From assembly GCA_050730675.1 (NCBI GenBank), contig JBOHNM010000003.1:1-63273 (forward strand): 63,273 nt of DNA, in the 5' to 3' direction. Shown here piece by piece: positions 1 through 8,839 of the stretch. The stretch is from JBOHNM01 sp050730675 (lineage in GTDB: Bacteria > Planctomycetota > Phycisphaerae > Phycisphaerales > UBA1924). Both the position numbers and the translations under genes were made by a program. Position 1 is the stretch's first letter. Each line of letters begins with the position of its first letter. A model generated the notes under the pieces. The model saw nothing but the letters and a program-made list of their open reading frames with translations, had not been told where the DNA came from and ran no database searches.

Positions 1-10
1 GTCTGGCTTT

Positions 11-40
11 CCCGGCACGGTTCCGATATGCCCGGCACGG
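11..40. repeat. 10-bp direct repeat upstream of first gene
   Basis: The decamer CCCGGCACGG occurs twice, at 11-20 and 31-40, spaced exactly 20 bp start to start and immediately upstream of the ATG at 51. The two-turn spacing would suit an operator for a dimeric regulator, but it could equally be coding sequence of an upstream gene cut by the window edge. No regulator is identified. Confidence 0.3.
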
Positions 41-50
41 GGACGACAGC

Positions 51-2126
51 ATGACTTTGCATCCGCGTGGAGGTGAATTGAGGATCCGGACGGGTGCGAT
101 GGTGGCTGCGCTCGTCCTGTCGTGGGCAGCGGGCGACGTGCGCGGCCAGTGCGGAGTCCGGGCATGGCTGCAGGATGCCTCTCCACCATCGGAGCATCAT
201 TCGATTGTCTATGACTCGCTGCGACACCGCGTGGTGGCCTTCAGCGGGACGACCAATTCTCAGGGGCAATTTGTTCAGGAGACATGGGCATTTGACGGTA
301 CAGCGTGGACACAGTTGATCACAGCGCACAGCCCGCCCGGGTCGCAAGACCCTCGAAACATGGCATACGACTCCGCCCGCGACCGCGTGGTGAAGTTCGC
401 GGGCTTTGGACTTCCTATCAACCTCGAGACTTGGGAATTCGACGGAACGGACTGGTCGCTCCGCGCCACGGCCGGTCCGCCGATCAGGCAGGACGTTCAC
501 CTGGTGTACGACGCCGCCCGCCAGCGTGTGGTCTCGTTCGGAGGCCTCGGTCCCGTGGACTACGTCAACGAGACCTGGGAGTGGGACGGGACAGTGTGGA
601 CGCAGAAGTTTCCGGCGCACGCGCCGCCAGCCCGCCAATTGACTTCGATGGCGTACGACGCGGGACGGCAGCGCGTGGTCCTCTTTGGCGGCAGGTTGCC
701 GAACGACGTCTACCTCAACGACATCTGGGAGTACGACGGCACCGATTGGACGCCGCGCGTCATCCCGCAGCCGGCCACGGAGCCCATCATCGGCAGCATC
801 GTGTACGACACGCTTCGCCACGTGATCGTCTTGGCTGGAGCCTCGTTCAATCTGCCATTCCAGACATGGGCGTATGACGGCAACGGCTGGAGCCCCGTGC
901 CCGAGCCGCCGAACGTTGTCTGTCCGCCACCGAGCGGGGCTTTCAGCATGGTGTACATGCAGGCGAGCGACCAGATCCTGATGACGCTCCCATCTCCGGG
1001 TCTAAGTGGACTCGGAGCAACGAGCTACGTGCTGGGCGCAATGCACCTGCCGGTGATCTTCCTGCAACCGCTCGACCAGGTCGTCCCTATCGGGGGCGAA
1101 ATTGACCTCAGCATCGGTGCCACATGTGTGCCGGGCTCAACGTACCGCTGGCGACTCAATGGCAACCCCCTGTTCGACTTTCAGAGCGGTCAGAGTGCAA
1201 TCACCGGAGCGGCGACCACCAGCATGAGGATCTATGGGCCGACAGTCACGCCCACTCGGTCGGGGCTCTACGACTGCGTGGTCACCAGCCCGTGCGGGAA
1301 TGTGACCAGCGCTACGGCGGATGTCAACGTCACGTGCGAGCCCCAAGCAGTGGACTTCGCGATCGACCCGTCGCCGGTGACCTTCACGATCAACATCGGT
1401 GGCGCATCGTTCACGATCAGCCTGCAGCTTCTGGGCGTGGTCCGCGTGCTCCTCGACCCTTCGTGCACCGGGGACCCGAATCCGCGCACACACGGGAGCA
1501 TCGTGCTGATGGACCTCCACACCGAGCCTCCGGTCGTCACCGTTCCGGATTTCTTCGGTGGAACCGCGACGCTGAACAACGCGAGACTCCTCATTGGTCC
1601 CGGCTACGGAGACCCCGGCACCGCCGGCCCGGTGAGGCACGATCGCCCCACGGAGTTCTCCTACACCCAGGAAGTGATCGAGCCGGACTTGCTGGGCTCG
1701 TTCGGCTACCACATCGGAACGCTGATCGGCTCGACCAGCCTCTCGACGCTGGCGTTCCAGCCGCTGGGGTGGACGTTCTCGATCACCCCCCGCGGCGTGC
1801 ACGGGCTCACGCTGCCGTTCACCGCGGAATGGATCATCGACAACGGCCAGGGAGGCGAGAACCCCAGGTTCACGCTGCAGACCGTGGCGCACGGCCACGC
1901 CATCACGCGCTGCGGTCGGGCGGACATCGCGTCACTGGGTGGCCTGGCGATCCCGGACGGGCAACTCACGGCCGACGACATCATCGTGTTCCTCGACGCG
2001 TACTTCCGGAACATCTTTGTCGTCGCGGACGTCGCCTCGCTCGGCGGGATTGCGGGGCCCGACGGTCGATTGACGGCCGACGATGTCATCGTGTTCCTTG
2101 CGGCGTTCTTTGCCGGGTGTACCTGA
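51..2126 (+). CDS. Secreted Kelch-like/Ig-like protein with C-terminal GC-type dockerin module
   Basis: A predicted exported protein of 691 residues. A Sec signal peptide is visible (h-region AMVAALVLSWAAG, ending near VRGQ at residue 33). Residues about 35-330 hold repeated motifs of the type ETWxFDGTxW...MAYDxxRxRVVxFGG, typical of Kelch/galactose-oxidase-like beta-propeller blades. Residues about 345-430 form an Ig-like segment with paired Cys (YRWRLNGN ... GLYDCVV). The last 70 residues carry two dockerin-like repeats (ADIASLGG...DGQLTADDIIVFL and ADVASLGG...DGRLTADDVIVFL), and the protein ends in Gly-Cys-Thr. ATG 51 was chosen because it gives a basic n-region; ATG 99 is an alternative. 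It is the first of four consecutive GC-dockerin genes. The partner of the dockerin module is unknown. Confidence 0.85.
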   Translation: MTLHPRGGELRIRTGAMVAALVLSWAAGDVRGQCGVRAWLQDASPPSEHHSIVYDSLRHRVVAFSGTTNSQGQFVQETWAFDGTAWTQLITAHSPPGSQDPRNMAYDSARDRVVKFAGFGLPINLETWEFDGTDWSLRATAGPPIRQDVHLVYDAARQRVVSFGGLGPVDYVNETWEWDGTVWTQKFPAHAPPARQLTSMAYDAGRQRVVLFGGRLPNDVYLNDIWEYDGTDWTPRVIPQPATEPIIGSIVYDTLRHVIVLAGASFNLPFQTWAYDGNGWSPVPEPPNVVCPPPSGAFSMVYMQASDQILMTLPSPGLSGLGATSYVLGAMHLPVIFLQPLDQVVPIGGEIDLSIGATCVPGSTYRWRLNGNPLFDFQSGQSAITGAATTSMRIYGPTVTPTRSGLYDCVVTSPCGNVTSATADVNVTCEPQAVDFAIDPSPVTFTINIGGASFTISLQLLGVVRVLLDPSCTGDPNPRTHGSIVLMDLHTEPPVVTVPDFFGGTATLNNARLLIGPGYGDPGTAGPVRHDRPTEFSYTQEVIEPDLLGSFGYHIGTLIGSTSLSTLAFQPLGWTFSITPRGVHGLTLPFTAEWIIDNGQGGENPRFTLQTVAHGHAITRCGRADIASLGGLAIPDGQLTADDIIVFLDAYFRNIFVVADVASLGGIAGPDGRLTADDVIVFLAAFFAGCT

Positions 2127-2208
2127 TAAGTGAGGGGCGCTTGGAAAGCTGTGATCGGCGGGCATTCAATGTTCGTGTCGGGCTCGCGGGCGGAGAAGGA
2201 GCGGATCA

Positions 2209-3141
2209 ATGGTGAGTATTCGAAACATGGGTTCGGTGGTATGCACGGCGATGATGGCCGGCCTTTCGGTCGGTGCGGCGAATGGGCAATCGATCGAGCT
2301 CTACGACAACGGTCCGTTCGTGACCGAGGTTGGCGTTGGCTTTGACGGTGCGGACATCAGTCGCGCCGAGACAACCGTCATCACTTTCAGCATGAGCAAC
2401 GTGACCAACACATCGGGGCTCCCGTCGCACGTGCTCGATGACTTCACTATCCCCACGGGCGCCGCTTGGCGGCTGACTCGCCTGCGCATATTCGGCACAC
2501 AAACGCAGTTGGCCGGCACCGAATCACTCGAGAGCAATTTCCAGGGCGGGTTCGTCAAGTTCTACAGCACCGACCCGCGTATCGACGGCGGCGCCGGTGC
2601 TATCGGCGGTGATTTCACCACCAACCGGCTCGTCGCTTCCTCATTCTCCAACGCGTACCGCATCGGCCGCACGGAAGCCGCCTCTGGCCACAGCCGCCCC
2701 ATCTTCAAACTGGATATCGATGCGAGCTTTTTGCCGCCACTGAACGCGGGCCAGTACTGGGTGGAGTACACCACCTTGGGCGACCCCGCTCGCGCCGGTA
2801 TCCCGAGCACCTTCCCGGTCACGCCGCTGCCGACACCCAACGGCTCGCAGTACTTCAACGGACAGTACTTCACTGCGCCGAATCAGCTCCTCGAGGCGCC
2901 GTTCAAGCTCGTGGGCATCGCCAGGTGTGGCCTCGCCGACGTCGCGTCCCTGGGCGGGGCGGCGATCTTCGACGGTCAGCTCACCGCCGATGACATCATC
3001 GCTTTCCTCGGCGCGTTCTTCGGAGGCAACCTCGCGATCGCCGATGTCGCTTCGCTGGGCGGCGGTTCCGGGGCCGATGGGCAATTGACCGCCGATGATG
3101 TTGTCGCGTTCCTCGGCGCGTTTTTCGGCGGATGCCTGTGA
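2209..3141 (+). CDS. Secreted protein of unknown function with GC-type dockerin module
   Basis: 310 residues. The signal peptide is clear (residues 1-27, hydrophobic stretch VVCTAMMAGLSVGAANGQ). ATG 2209 is preceded by an AAGGAG Shine-Dalgarno sequence about 9 nt upstream. Residues about 28-230 are a Gly/Thr/Phe-rich beta-type domain that I do not recognise; it resembles generic 'choice-of-anchor' exported proteins that carry interchangeable C-terminal modules. Residues about 236-310 are the two-repeat dockerin-like module, starting with a Cys (RCGLADVASLGG) and ending in Gly-Cys-Leu. It lies 82 bp after the preceding GC-dockerin gene, so the two may be co-transcribed. No catalytic motif is visible; a structural or surface role is a guess. 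Confidence 0.8.
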   Translation: MVSIRNMGSVVCTAMMAGLSVGAANGQSIELYDNGPFVTEVGVGFDGADISRAETTVITFSMSNVTNTSGLPSHVLDDFTIPTGAAWRLTRLRIFGTQTQLAGTESLESNFQGGFVKFYSTDPRIDGGAGAIGGDFTTNRLVASSFSNAYRIGRTEAASGHSRPIFKLDIDASFLPPLNAGQYWVEYTTLGDPARAGIPSTFPVTPLPTPNGSQYFNGQYFTAPNQLLEAPFKLVGIARCGLADVASLGGAAIFDGQLTADDIIAFLGAFFGGNLAIADVASLGGGSGADGQLTADDVVAFLGAFFGGCL

Positions 3142-3224
3142 GAAGCTGAGCAGTTTTCGAGCGTCAATCCAGGTAATTCCCTGCCGCAATTGCCGTTGCG
3201 ACCGCTCGATTTTCGTGCGGCATG

Positions 3225-3230
3225 TATGTT
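3225..3230 (+). promoter_or_regulatory. TATGTT box 6 nt before start codon (putative leaderless -10)
   Basis: TATGTT is followed by six bases and the ATG at 3237; no Shine-Dalgarno sequence is present. The same box and flanks (TATGTTCT[CT]GC then ATGCTCA) occur before the paralogous gene at 4738, which supports both the start choice and a conserved regulatory role. Confidence 0.5.
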
Positions 3231-3236
3231 CTCGCC

Positions 3237-4622
3237 ATGCTCAAGCACACCGCTGCGTTGGTGCGGACATGTACTTCTCGGTCGCTGTGCGCGGTCGGCT
3301 CCTTCGCTGCTTTCGCGATTGGACCCGGCGCATTCGCCGCATGCCCGCCGACATTTGTCGCCACGAGCTTCCAATCCATGCAGGGCTCGCCGTACACCGT
3401 GGTCGTCGGTGACTTCAATCACGACGGTCGCAAGGACCTGGCCGCAGCGAATTTCAGCAGCTCCGACGCGACCGTTCGCTTCGCCGACCCCAACAACCCC
3501 GGCATCTACTTCGGCGCGATCCACATCCCGCTGAGTTTCAACCCGCGCGGCGCCGCCGTCGCCGACTTCAACCACGACCAGATCGATGACCTCGCCGTGG
3601 TCTACAACGGCGGCGGGCCGGCCAACACCCGACTGGCGATCATGATCTCCAACGGCAACGGCACCTTCCAGACGCCCGCGCTCTACCCAATCGCCAGCCA
3701 GCCGTTCCAACTCCGTGTCGCCGACTTCAACCACGACGGCAACCCCGACATCGCCAACCTCTGCGGCTGCGGGTCGATCTCGATCCTCCTCGGCAACGCC
3801 AACGGTACGTTCCAGCCGTACACATCGCACGCTTCTGGCACATTCTGGAGCGGCCTCGCTGTCGCCGACATGAACGGCGACGGCGCGCTCGACCTTGTGC
3901 TCACGACCAACCTTGCCCCTTCGGGAGCAGGGCAGGTTGGTGTGGCTTTCGGCGTGCCGCCGCACAGCGCTTCATTCGGCCCCGTCAACAGCCATCCCAC
4001 CGGCTGGTTCAGCGCCTGGGAAGCCGCCGTTGGGCACTTTAATTCCGATGGAACGCCTGACATCGTCGTCACCAGCCGATTGAACAACCGCGTGAACGTC
4101 ATGCTCAACGACGGTGCGGGCGTGTTCACCGCACAGCCAGCACCTTTCTCGGGTGTGCAGCCGCAGGACCTGGTCGTCGCGGATTTCAACGGCGACGGAG
4201 TCCTCGATGTTGCGGTGGCCAATTGGGGTGGCTCGTCGGTCACAGTCCACGCCGGCAACGGCTCCGGCGGTCTCGCCTCCGGCATCGCTTTCCCCGTCAG
4301 CGCCAACCCTAACTCCATCACTGTCGCCGACATGAACAACGACGGCAAGCCGGACATCATCACCGGTGACCAGACCGGCGGCAACGCGTCGATTCTCCTC
4401 AACGCCACCTGCTTTTCCATCGCCAACCTGGTCGGCCCCGGCGGCTCGACGTGCGACTCACAACTCACCGCGGACGATGTGATCGCCTTTCTGTCCGGCT
4501 TCTTCGCGCAGCAGCCAATCTCGGACGTGGCGCGGCTGGGTGGTGCGATCGGTCCCGACGGGCTGTGGACCGCAGATGATGTCGTGGCGTTTCTCAGTGC
4601 GTTCTTCGCCGGTTGCCTCTGA
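3237..4622 (+). CDS. Secreted FG-GAP/VCBS beta-propeller protein with GC-type dockerin module
   Basis: 461 residues from ATG 3237. An in-frame ATG at 3222 exists, but the paralogue 1.5 kb downstream shares ATGCTCA at this position. A signal peptide ends near GAFAACPP. Seven FG-GAP/VCBS repeats follow, each with a calcium-binding loop of type DFNHDGxxD (for example GDFNHDGRKDL, ADFNHDGNPDI, ADFNGDGVLDV, ADMNNDGKPDI), consistent with a seven-bladed propeller as in integrin-alpha-like bacterial proteins. The last 75 residues are a variant dockerin module (IANLVGPGGSTCDSQLTADDVIAFL / ISDVARLGG...) ending Gly-Cys-Leu. Likely roles are surface adhesion or carbohydrate contact; no enzyme motif is seen. 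It is a tandem duplicate of the next gene. Confidence 0.85.
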   Translation: MLKHTAALVRTCTSRSLCAVGSFAAFAIGPGAFAACPPTFVATSFQSMQGSPYTVVVGDFNHDGRKDLAAANFSSSDATVRFADPNNPGIYFGAIHIPLSFNPRGAAVADFNHDQIDDLAVVYNGGGPANTRLAIMISNGNGTFQTPALYPIASQPFQLRVADFNHDGNPDIANLCGCGSISILLGNANGTFQPYTSHASGTFWSGLAVADMNGDGALDLVLTTNLAPSGAGQVGVAFGVPPHSASFGPVNSHPTGWFSAWEAAVGHFNSDGTPDIVVTSRLNNRVNVMLNDGAGVFTAQPAPFSGVQPQDLVVADFNGDGVLDVAVANWGGSSVTVHAGNGSGGLASGIAFPVSANPNSITVADMNNDGKPDIITGDQTGGNASILLNATCFSIANLVGPGGSTCDSQLTADDVIAFLSGFFAQQPISDVARLGGAIGPDGLWTADDVVAFLSAFFAGCL

Positions 4623-4726
4623 GCAATGTCGTCTGCAAGGTGACGGTACTGCACCGACTGTGAATCTAGGCAAATCGCGCTCTGCAGAACTCCACACTCG
4701 CTCCTCGCATTTTCACGGCCGCGAGG

Positions 4727-4732
4727 TATGTT
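4727..4732 (+). promoter_or_regulatory. TATGTT box 5 nt before start codon (putative leaderless -10)
   Basis: TATGTT is followed by CTTGC and the ATG at 4738. It matches the element before the paralogous gene at 3237, and no Shine-Dalgarno sequence is seen. The upstream gene's stop is 115 bp away, leaving room for an independent promoter. Confidence 0.5.
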
Positions 4733-4737
4733 CTTGC

Positions 4738-6468
4738 ATGCTCAGATTCTCGATAGATTGCGATTTGTTCGGTTCGTTGCGACCGGCCCTAGTGGTTGGA
4801 ATTGCGGCCGTATTGACCGTGCCGTCGATCGTGTCGGCCCAGTGCCCCATCACCTTCGCGCCATTTGCTTCGCTCCCGATCGGCGGAGGAGCGCCTCTCG
4901 CGCTCGGTGACTTCAATCACGACGGACGCACGGACTTCGTTGGGACTTCCATCGGTAATTCGAGCATTGCTCTGCGCATGGCGAACGCCAACTTTCCGGG
5001 GACCTATGACCAGACCGTCTTGATCCCACTCGGGCTGAATCCGTCGGCTTTGGCCGTTGCCGATTTCAATCATGATGGATTCGACGATATCGCCGCGGGC
5101 TATAGCCCCAGCGGTGCGGGCGGCGCATTCCTGGCCGTGGTCCTAAGCAACGGCAACGGCACATTCCAATCGGCGGTGACCTACCCCGTGCCGGGCGCGG
5201 CGGGAAAATTCTCGATTGCCGATCTCAACCATGACGGCAACCCTGACATCGTTCAGCTCAGTTCGCAAGGCGTGATTTCGGTGATCTACGGCAACGCCAA
5301 CGGCACCTTCCAGCCCTACAGCACGCAGTTCGCCGTTCCCGCCAGCACGCTCTGGAATTCGGTCGCGTTGGGAGACCTCAACGCCGACGGCGCGCTCGAT
5401 CTCATCATCCCCGGTTACGTCCAGCCCTCGGCCGCGGGCTTTGTCGGTGTCGCACTCGGCGTTGCGCCCAACAGCGCAACCTTTGGGAACATCAATACTG
5501 TCAGCACGGGTTTCTTCGGCGCGTTCGCCGCCGCGATAGGCGATTTCAATCACGACGGCAAGCTCGATGTCGCCGTCACTAATTCTGTTGGTTCGGGGAG
5601 AGTGCAGGTTTATCTCAACAACGGCGCCGGTGTGCTGACGGCCTCGGTCACACGCTCGGTCGGGCCGGGCCCAACTGCCCTCGCAGTGGCGGATTTCAAT
5701 CTCGATGGCAACCTCGACATCGTCGTCGCCAACCAGGGCGCCTCCAGCGTCAGCGTGTACCTCGGCGACGGCAACGGTGGACTGGCCACGTTGCCCACAT
5801 CATTCAACGTTTCGTCCACGCCCAGTTCGGTCTTCGTCACCGATCTCAACGGCGACGGCCGGCCCGACATCATCAGCGGCTCCGGGCCGGCGGGCGACGC
5901 ATCGATCCTGCTGGGCACGGTTTCTGTGCTGACATTCACCGTGCAACCTCTTCCCGCCGGCACGTGCACGGGCGGCAGCGCCGGATTCGTCCTGACGATC
6001 GCCGGCCAAGTCACGGCGCCGACATTCCGCTGGCAGATCGAGGACGGCGTCGGCAATTGGCTCAACCTCACCACCGATCCGGTGGCTCTCCCGTTCGGCG
6101 GCACGGCATTCATCTCCGGTGCACTGGTGACGGGCCAGTCGGCCGGCGTCCGCGTCAATGTCCGCAACCGCAACGGTGATTTCCGCGTGCGCTGCGTCGC
6201 GTCCAGTTCGTGCACGAGCGGCATTTCCGCCGCCGTGCGGCTCCACATCGGGTGCGATTCGATCGCCAACATCGTCACCATCGGCGGCGCCACCACCTGC
6301 GACGACGAACTCACCGCCGATGACGTGATCGCGTTCCTCTCGGGGTTCTTCGCCCAACAGCCAATCTCGGACGTGGTCGGGCTCGGCGGCGTGCCCGGCT
6401 CGGATGGACAATGGACGGCCGACGACGTCGTGGCTTTCCTCTCGGCGTTTTTCGCAGGTTGTCCCTGA
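4738..6468 (+). CDS. Secreted FG-GAP propeller plus Ig-like domain with GC-type dockerin module
   Basis: 576 residues from ATG 4738. The open frame extends upstream to 4540, but that part overlaps the previous gene and lies before the signal peptide (LVVGIAAVLTVPSIVSAQ). Seven FG-GAP repeats with DFNHDGxxD-type loops (GDFNHDGRTDF through TDLNGDGRPDI) occupy about residues 50-390. An Ig-like domain with paired Cys follows at about 395-495 and is absent from the tandem paralogue at 3237. The C-terminal 75 residues are the GC-dockerin module (IANIVTIGGATTCDDELTADD / ISDVVGLGG...), ending Gly-Cys-Pro. Shared stretches such as GNANGTFQPY and FFAQQPISDV show a recent duplication with gain or loss of the Ig-like domain. 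Confidence 0.85.
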   Translation: MLRFSIDCDLFGSLRPALVVGIAAVLTVPSIVSAQCPITFAPFASLPIGGGAPLALGDFNHDGRTDFVGTSIGNSSIALRMANANFPGTYDQTVLIPLGLNPSALAVADFNHDGFDDIAAGYSPSGAGGAFLAVVLSNGNGTFQSAVTYPVPGAAGKFSIADLNHDGNPDIVQLSSQGVISVIYGNANGTFQPYSTQFAVPASTLWNSVALGDLNADGALDLIIPGYVQPSAAGFVGVALGVAPNSATFGNINTVSTGFFGAFAAAIGDFNHDGKLDVAVTNSVGSGRVQVYLNNGAGVLTASVTRSVGPGPTALAVADFNLDGNLDIVVANQGASSVSVYLGDGNGGLATLPTSFNVSSTPSSVFVTDLNGDGRPDIISGSGPAGDASILLGTVSVLTFTVQPLPAGTCTGGSAGFVLTIAGQVTAPTFRWQIEDGVGNWLNLTTDPVALPFGGTAFISGALVTGQSAGVRVNVRNRNGDFRVRCVASSSCTSGISAAVRLHIGCDSIANIVTIGGATTCDDELTADDVIAFLSGFFAQQPISDVVGLGGVPGSDGQWTADDVVAFLSAFFAGCP

Positions 6469-6561
6469 TATCGGTCCTTTGCCCTAGAACCGACGGGGCG
6501 CGGGCTGCGAACAATCCCGTCCACCTACGCCGCCCGCGGCAGAAGTTCGGGCATCGGCCCG

Positions 6562-8106
6562 ATGGACCCGATGCGCACCATGAGTGATCGCCCGGACATG
6601 CAGATGCTTCAATCGGGAGCAGCCGGCCCCTTGCCGATTCTGCGCCGTGATTTCCTCCGGCTTGCGGCCATCGGCAGCCTCGCCGCCGGCAGCGGGCTGG
6701 TGCTCCCGCGACGTCTGATGGCGATCGAACCGGACCGCGACCGTGTCGAGGTGGACCTGTTCATGGCCCCCGCCACAGCCCAACTTCGGACGGGCGCTGC
6801 AACGCCGATCTGGAAATACACCGGGCGCGTCCGCAGGGGTTCGCCGGGCGTCCTCGAGACCATCCCCGGCTCGTACCTCGGCCCTACGTTCCGCGTGCGG
6901 CGCGGCCAGACCGTCATCGTCCACATGCACAACCAGTTGCCCGAAGCGTCGATCACGCACTGGCACGGGCTTGACATCCCGGCCCGGATGGATGGGCACC
7001 CGAATTCCGCCGTGCCCGCCGGCGCGAGCTTCACCTACAAGTTTGTGGTCGATCAGCGTGCCGGCACCTACTGGTACCATCCCCACCCCGACATGCGCAC
7101 GGGCACGCAGGTCTTCATGGGCCTGGCTGGTCTGTTCATTGTGCACGATGACGATGAACTGGCGCTCCCGCTGCCGCGCGGCGCGTACGAAGTCCCGATC
7201 GTCATCCAGGACCGCAGCTTCAACGCCGACAACACGCTCTTCTACGAGCCGAACATGGTCGACGGCATGCTCGGGTCGGACATCATCGTCAACGGCATCG
7301 CCGGCTTCTCACTCTCGGCCGCCACACGCGTCTACCGCCTGCGCCTGCTCAACGGCTGTAATTCGCGCATCGTCAAGCTTGCTTTCAGCGACGGCACGCC
7401 CATGACAGTGATCGGCACCGACGGCGGACTGATGGCCGCGCCGCGAACCTACTCGTACGTGACGCTCGCGCCCGGCGAGCGCTGCGAGCTGTGGGTCGAT
7501 TTCCGCGACAAGCCCGTTGGCACGGCGCTCAGCCTCGATTCGCAGACGTTCACCGGCGCCGGTGCGCTCCAGGGCCAGTTCAAGGGCATCATGAACGTGT
7601 CGATCGATCGCGCCGAGGCCGAGACTCTGACGCTCCCGACGCAGCTGGTTCCATACGAGCGGCACCAGCTCGCAAGCGCGGTGAATCCCACCACGCCGCG
7701 CACATTCCCAATCGCCTGGGCCGCCTCCGGCGGCTTCACGATCAACGGCCAGGCCTTCGGGATGAACAGCGTCCTCGCCAACGAGCGCGTCCCCGCCGAC
7801 ACGCTCGAACTTGTCAAGCTCACCAGCACTACCGCCGGCGGCCCGCGCGTCGCCCATCCGATGCACTTCCACGGCCGCCAGTTCCAGATCCTCGACCGTA
7901 CATGCCAGGCCGCGTGGCAAGGCGGCTGGAACTCGGTCAAAGATGGATTCTGCGACGACGGCTGGAAAGACACCTTCACCATCATGCCCGGCGAAGAAGT
8001 GCGGCTGCTGGTCCGCTGGAGTCGCCACCGTGGTCGCTACGTTTACCACTGCCACAACCTTCCCCACGAGGACACGGGGATGATGCGGAACTACGAGATC
8101 ATCTAG
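6562..8106 (+). CDS. Multicopper oxidase (three-cupredoxin, Tat-type signal)
   Basis: 514 residues; oxidises a substrate at a type-1 copper and passes electrons to a trinuclear centre that reduces O2 to water. All four copper-ligand motifs are visible: THWHG (His133/135), YHPHP (His173/175), HPMHFHG (from His432) and YHCHNLPHEDTGMM (from Tyr495), the last giving the Cys/His/Met type-1 site. The N-terminus carries a twin-arginine-like signal (RRDFLRLAAIGSLAAGSG), as expected for folded, metal-loaded export. The overall pattern fits the CueO/bilirubin oxidase/CotA group; the substrate cannot be told from sequence. ATG 6562 is taken, with in-frame ATGs at 6571 and 6580 as alternatives. It converges on the next gene. 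A CusF-like copper lipoprotein lies 10 kb away. Confidence 0.9.
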   Translation: MDPMRTMSDRPDMQMLQSGAAGPLPILRRDFLRLAAIGSLAAGSGLVLPRRLMAIEPDRDRVEVDLFMAPATAQLRTGAATPIWKYTGRVRRGSPGVLETIPGSYLGPTFRVRRGQTVIVHMHNQLPEASITHWHGLDIPARMDGHPNSAVPAGASFTYKFVVDQRAGTYWYHPHPDMRTGTQVFMGLAGLFIVHDDDELALPLPRGAYEVPIVIQDRSFNADNTLFYEPNMVDGMLGSDIIVNGIAGFSLSAATRVYRLRLLNGCNSRIVKLAFSDGTPMTVIGTDGGLMAAPRTYSYVTLAPGERCELWVDFRDKPVGTALSLDSQTFTGAGALQGQFKGIMNVSIDRAEAETLTLPTQLVPYERHQLASAVNPTTPRTFPIAWAASGGFTINGQAFGMNSVLANERVPADTLELVKLTSTTAGGPRVAHPMHFHGRQFQILDRTCQAAWQGGWNSVKDGFCDDGWKDTFTIMPGEEVRLLVRWSRHRGRYVYHCHNLPHEDTGMMRNYEII

Positions 8107-8133
8107 CGGTACCGCGGGCGTGCCGATTGTGCA

Positions 8134-8652
8134 CTACTCCATCCGCACAATGCCGTGAGCGCCCCGGACATTCGGCGTCGCGTTGGTCACCGCAGCCTTG
8201 ATCAGCTTCAGCGAATAGGCCATCCTGGACGGGCCATCCCAGTACTCGCCCTGCTCCGGGCACATGCGGATGATCACCAGACGCGGATCTTCCGGCCCGT
8301 CGGGGAACCACGCCCTCGCGTGGATGCTCCATAACTCGCGGGCCTTGGCGGCGTCGTGCTCGATGCTGCCGCGCCCGGTTACCGCGACGTACCGATTGTG
8401 GGTCGGGTCCGAGTAGGTCGCCAGCACATGGTCGTCGGCCCGGATCTCCGCCACCTTGCCCGAGGTCGCGTCGGCGAAAAACAACAGATCTTCGCCCGGT
8501 GCGGGGTGCAGCGTGTACATCGGGCGCGTGTGGAACCCTTCTTCACCCGCGTGCAAGCCGCGTCCGATGGTCGTCAGCATCGCCACGCGAATATCGCCGA
8601 TCAGTTCGTGCAGTCGCGCGGCATCATCAGCGAGTGTGGATGAGTGTTGCAT
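8134..8652 (-). CDS. Pyridoxamine 5'-phosphate oxidase-family protein (general stress protein 26-like)
   Basis: 172 residues from ATG 8652; the frame extends to 8709, but the family begins near residue 8 of this start. The split-barrel flavin-binding fold is indicated by VAMLTT, RPMYTL, LLFFADATSGKVAEI and YVAVTGRGSIEHD, with a C-terminal arginine- and Trp-containing segment (WFPDGPEDPRLVIIRM). Members bind FMN, FAD or F420 and are often stress-related, but their reactions are mostly unassigned. It is not PdxH: it is short and belongs to the general-stress subgroup. It converges with the multicopper oxidase (27 bp apart) and diverges from the gene at 8840. No Shine-Dalgarno sequence is obvious. 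Confidence 0.8.
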   Translation of the reverse strand: MQHSSTLADDAARLHELIGDIRVAMLTTIGRGLHAGEEGFHTRPMYTLHPAPGEDLLFFADATSGKVAEIRADDHVLATYSDPTHNRYVAVTGRGSIEHDAAKARELWSIHARAWFPDGPEDPRLVIIRMCPEQGEYWDGPSRMAYSLKLIKAAVTNATPNVRGAHGIVRME

Positions 8653-8839
8653 ATGGGGGAGTTTGCGACCGTCGCATGAAGCCGGCATGAACCGCCTCGC
8701 TCGAATCACACCATCTCACCAAGTCCGCATTCTTGAAGGCCCCCCGCGGTGAAACGTGATTCACGCCGCACCGCAGCGCGGCTTCACGCCCCGGTGCAAC
8801 ACTGAAGTGTCCAGAATATTCATCGCAGGAGACACTCAC

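Noticed and set aside
51..6468. GC-dockerin tails as exosortase substrates
   Set aside because: The tails lack a hydrophobic helix and a basic C-terminal cluster, both needed for exosortase recognition.
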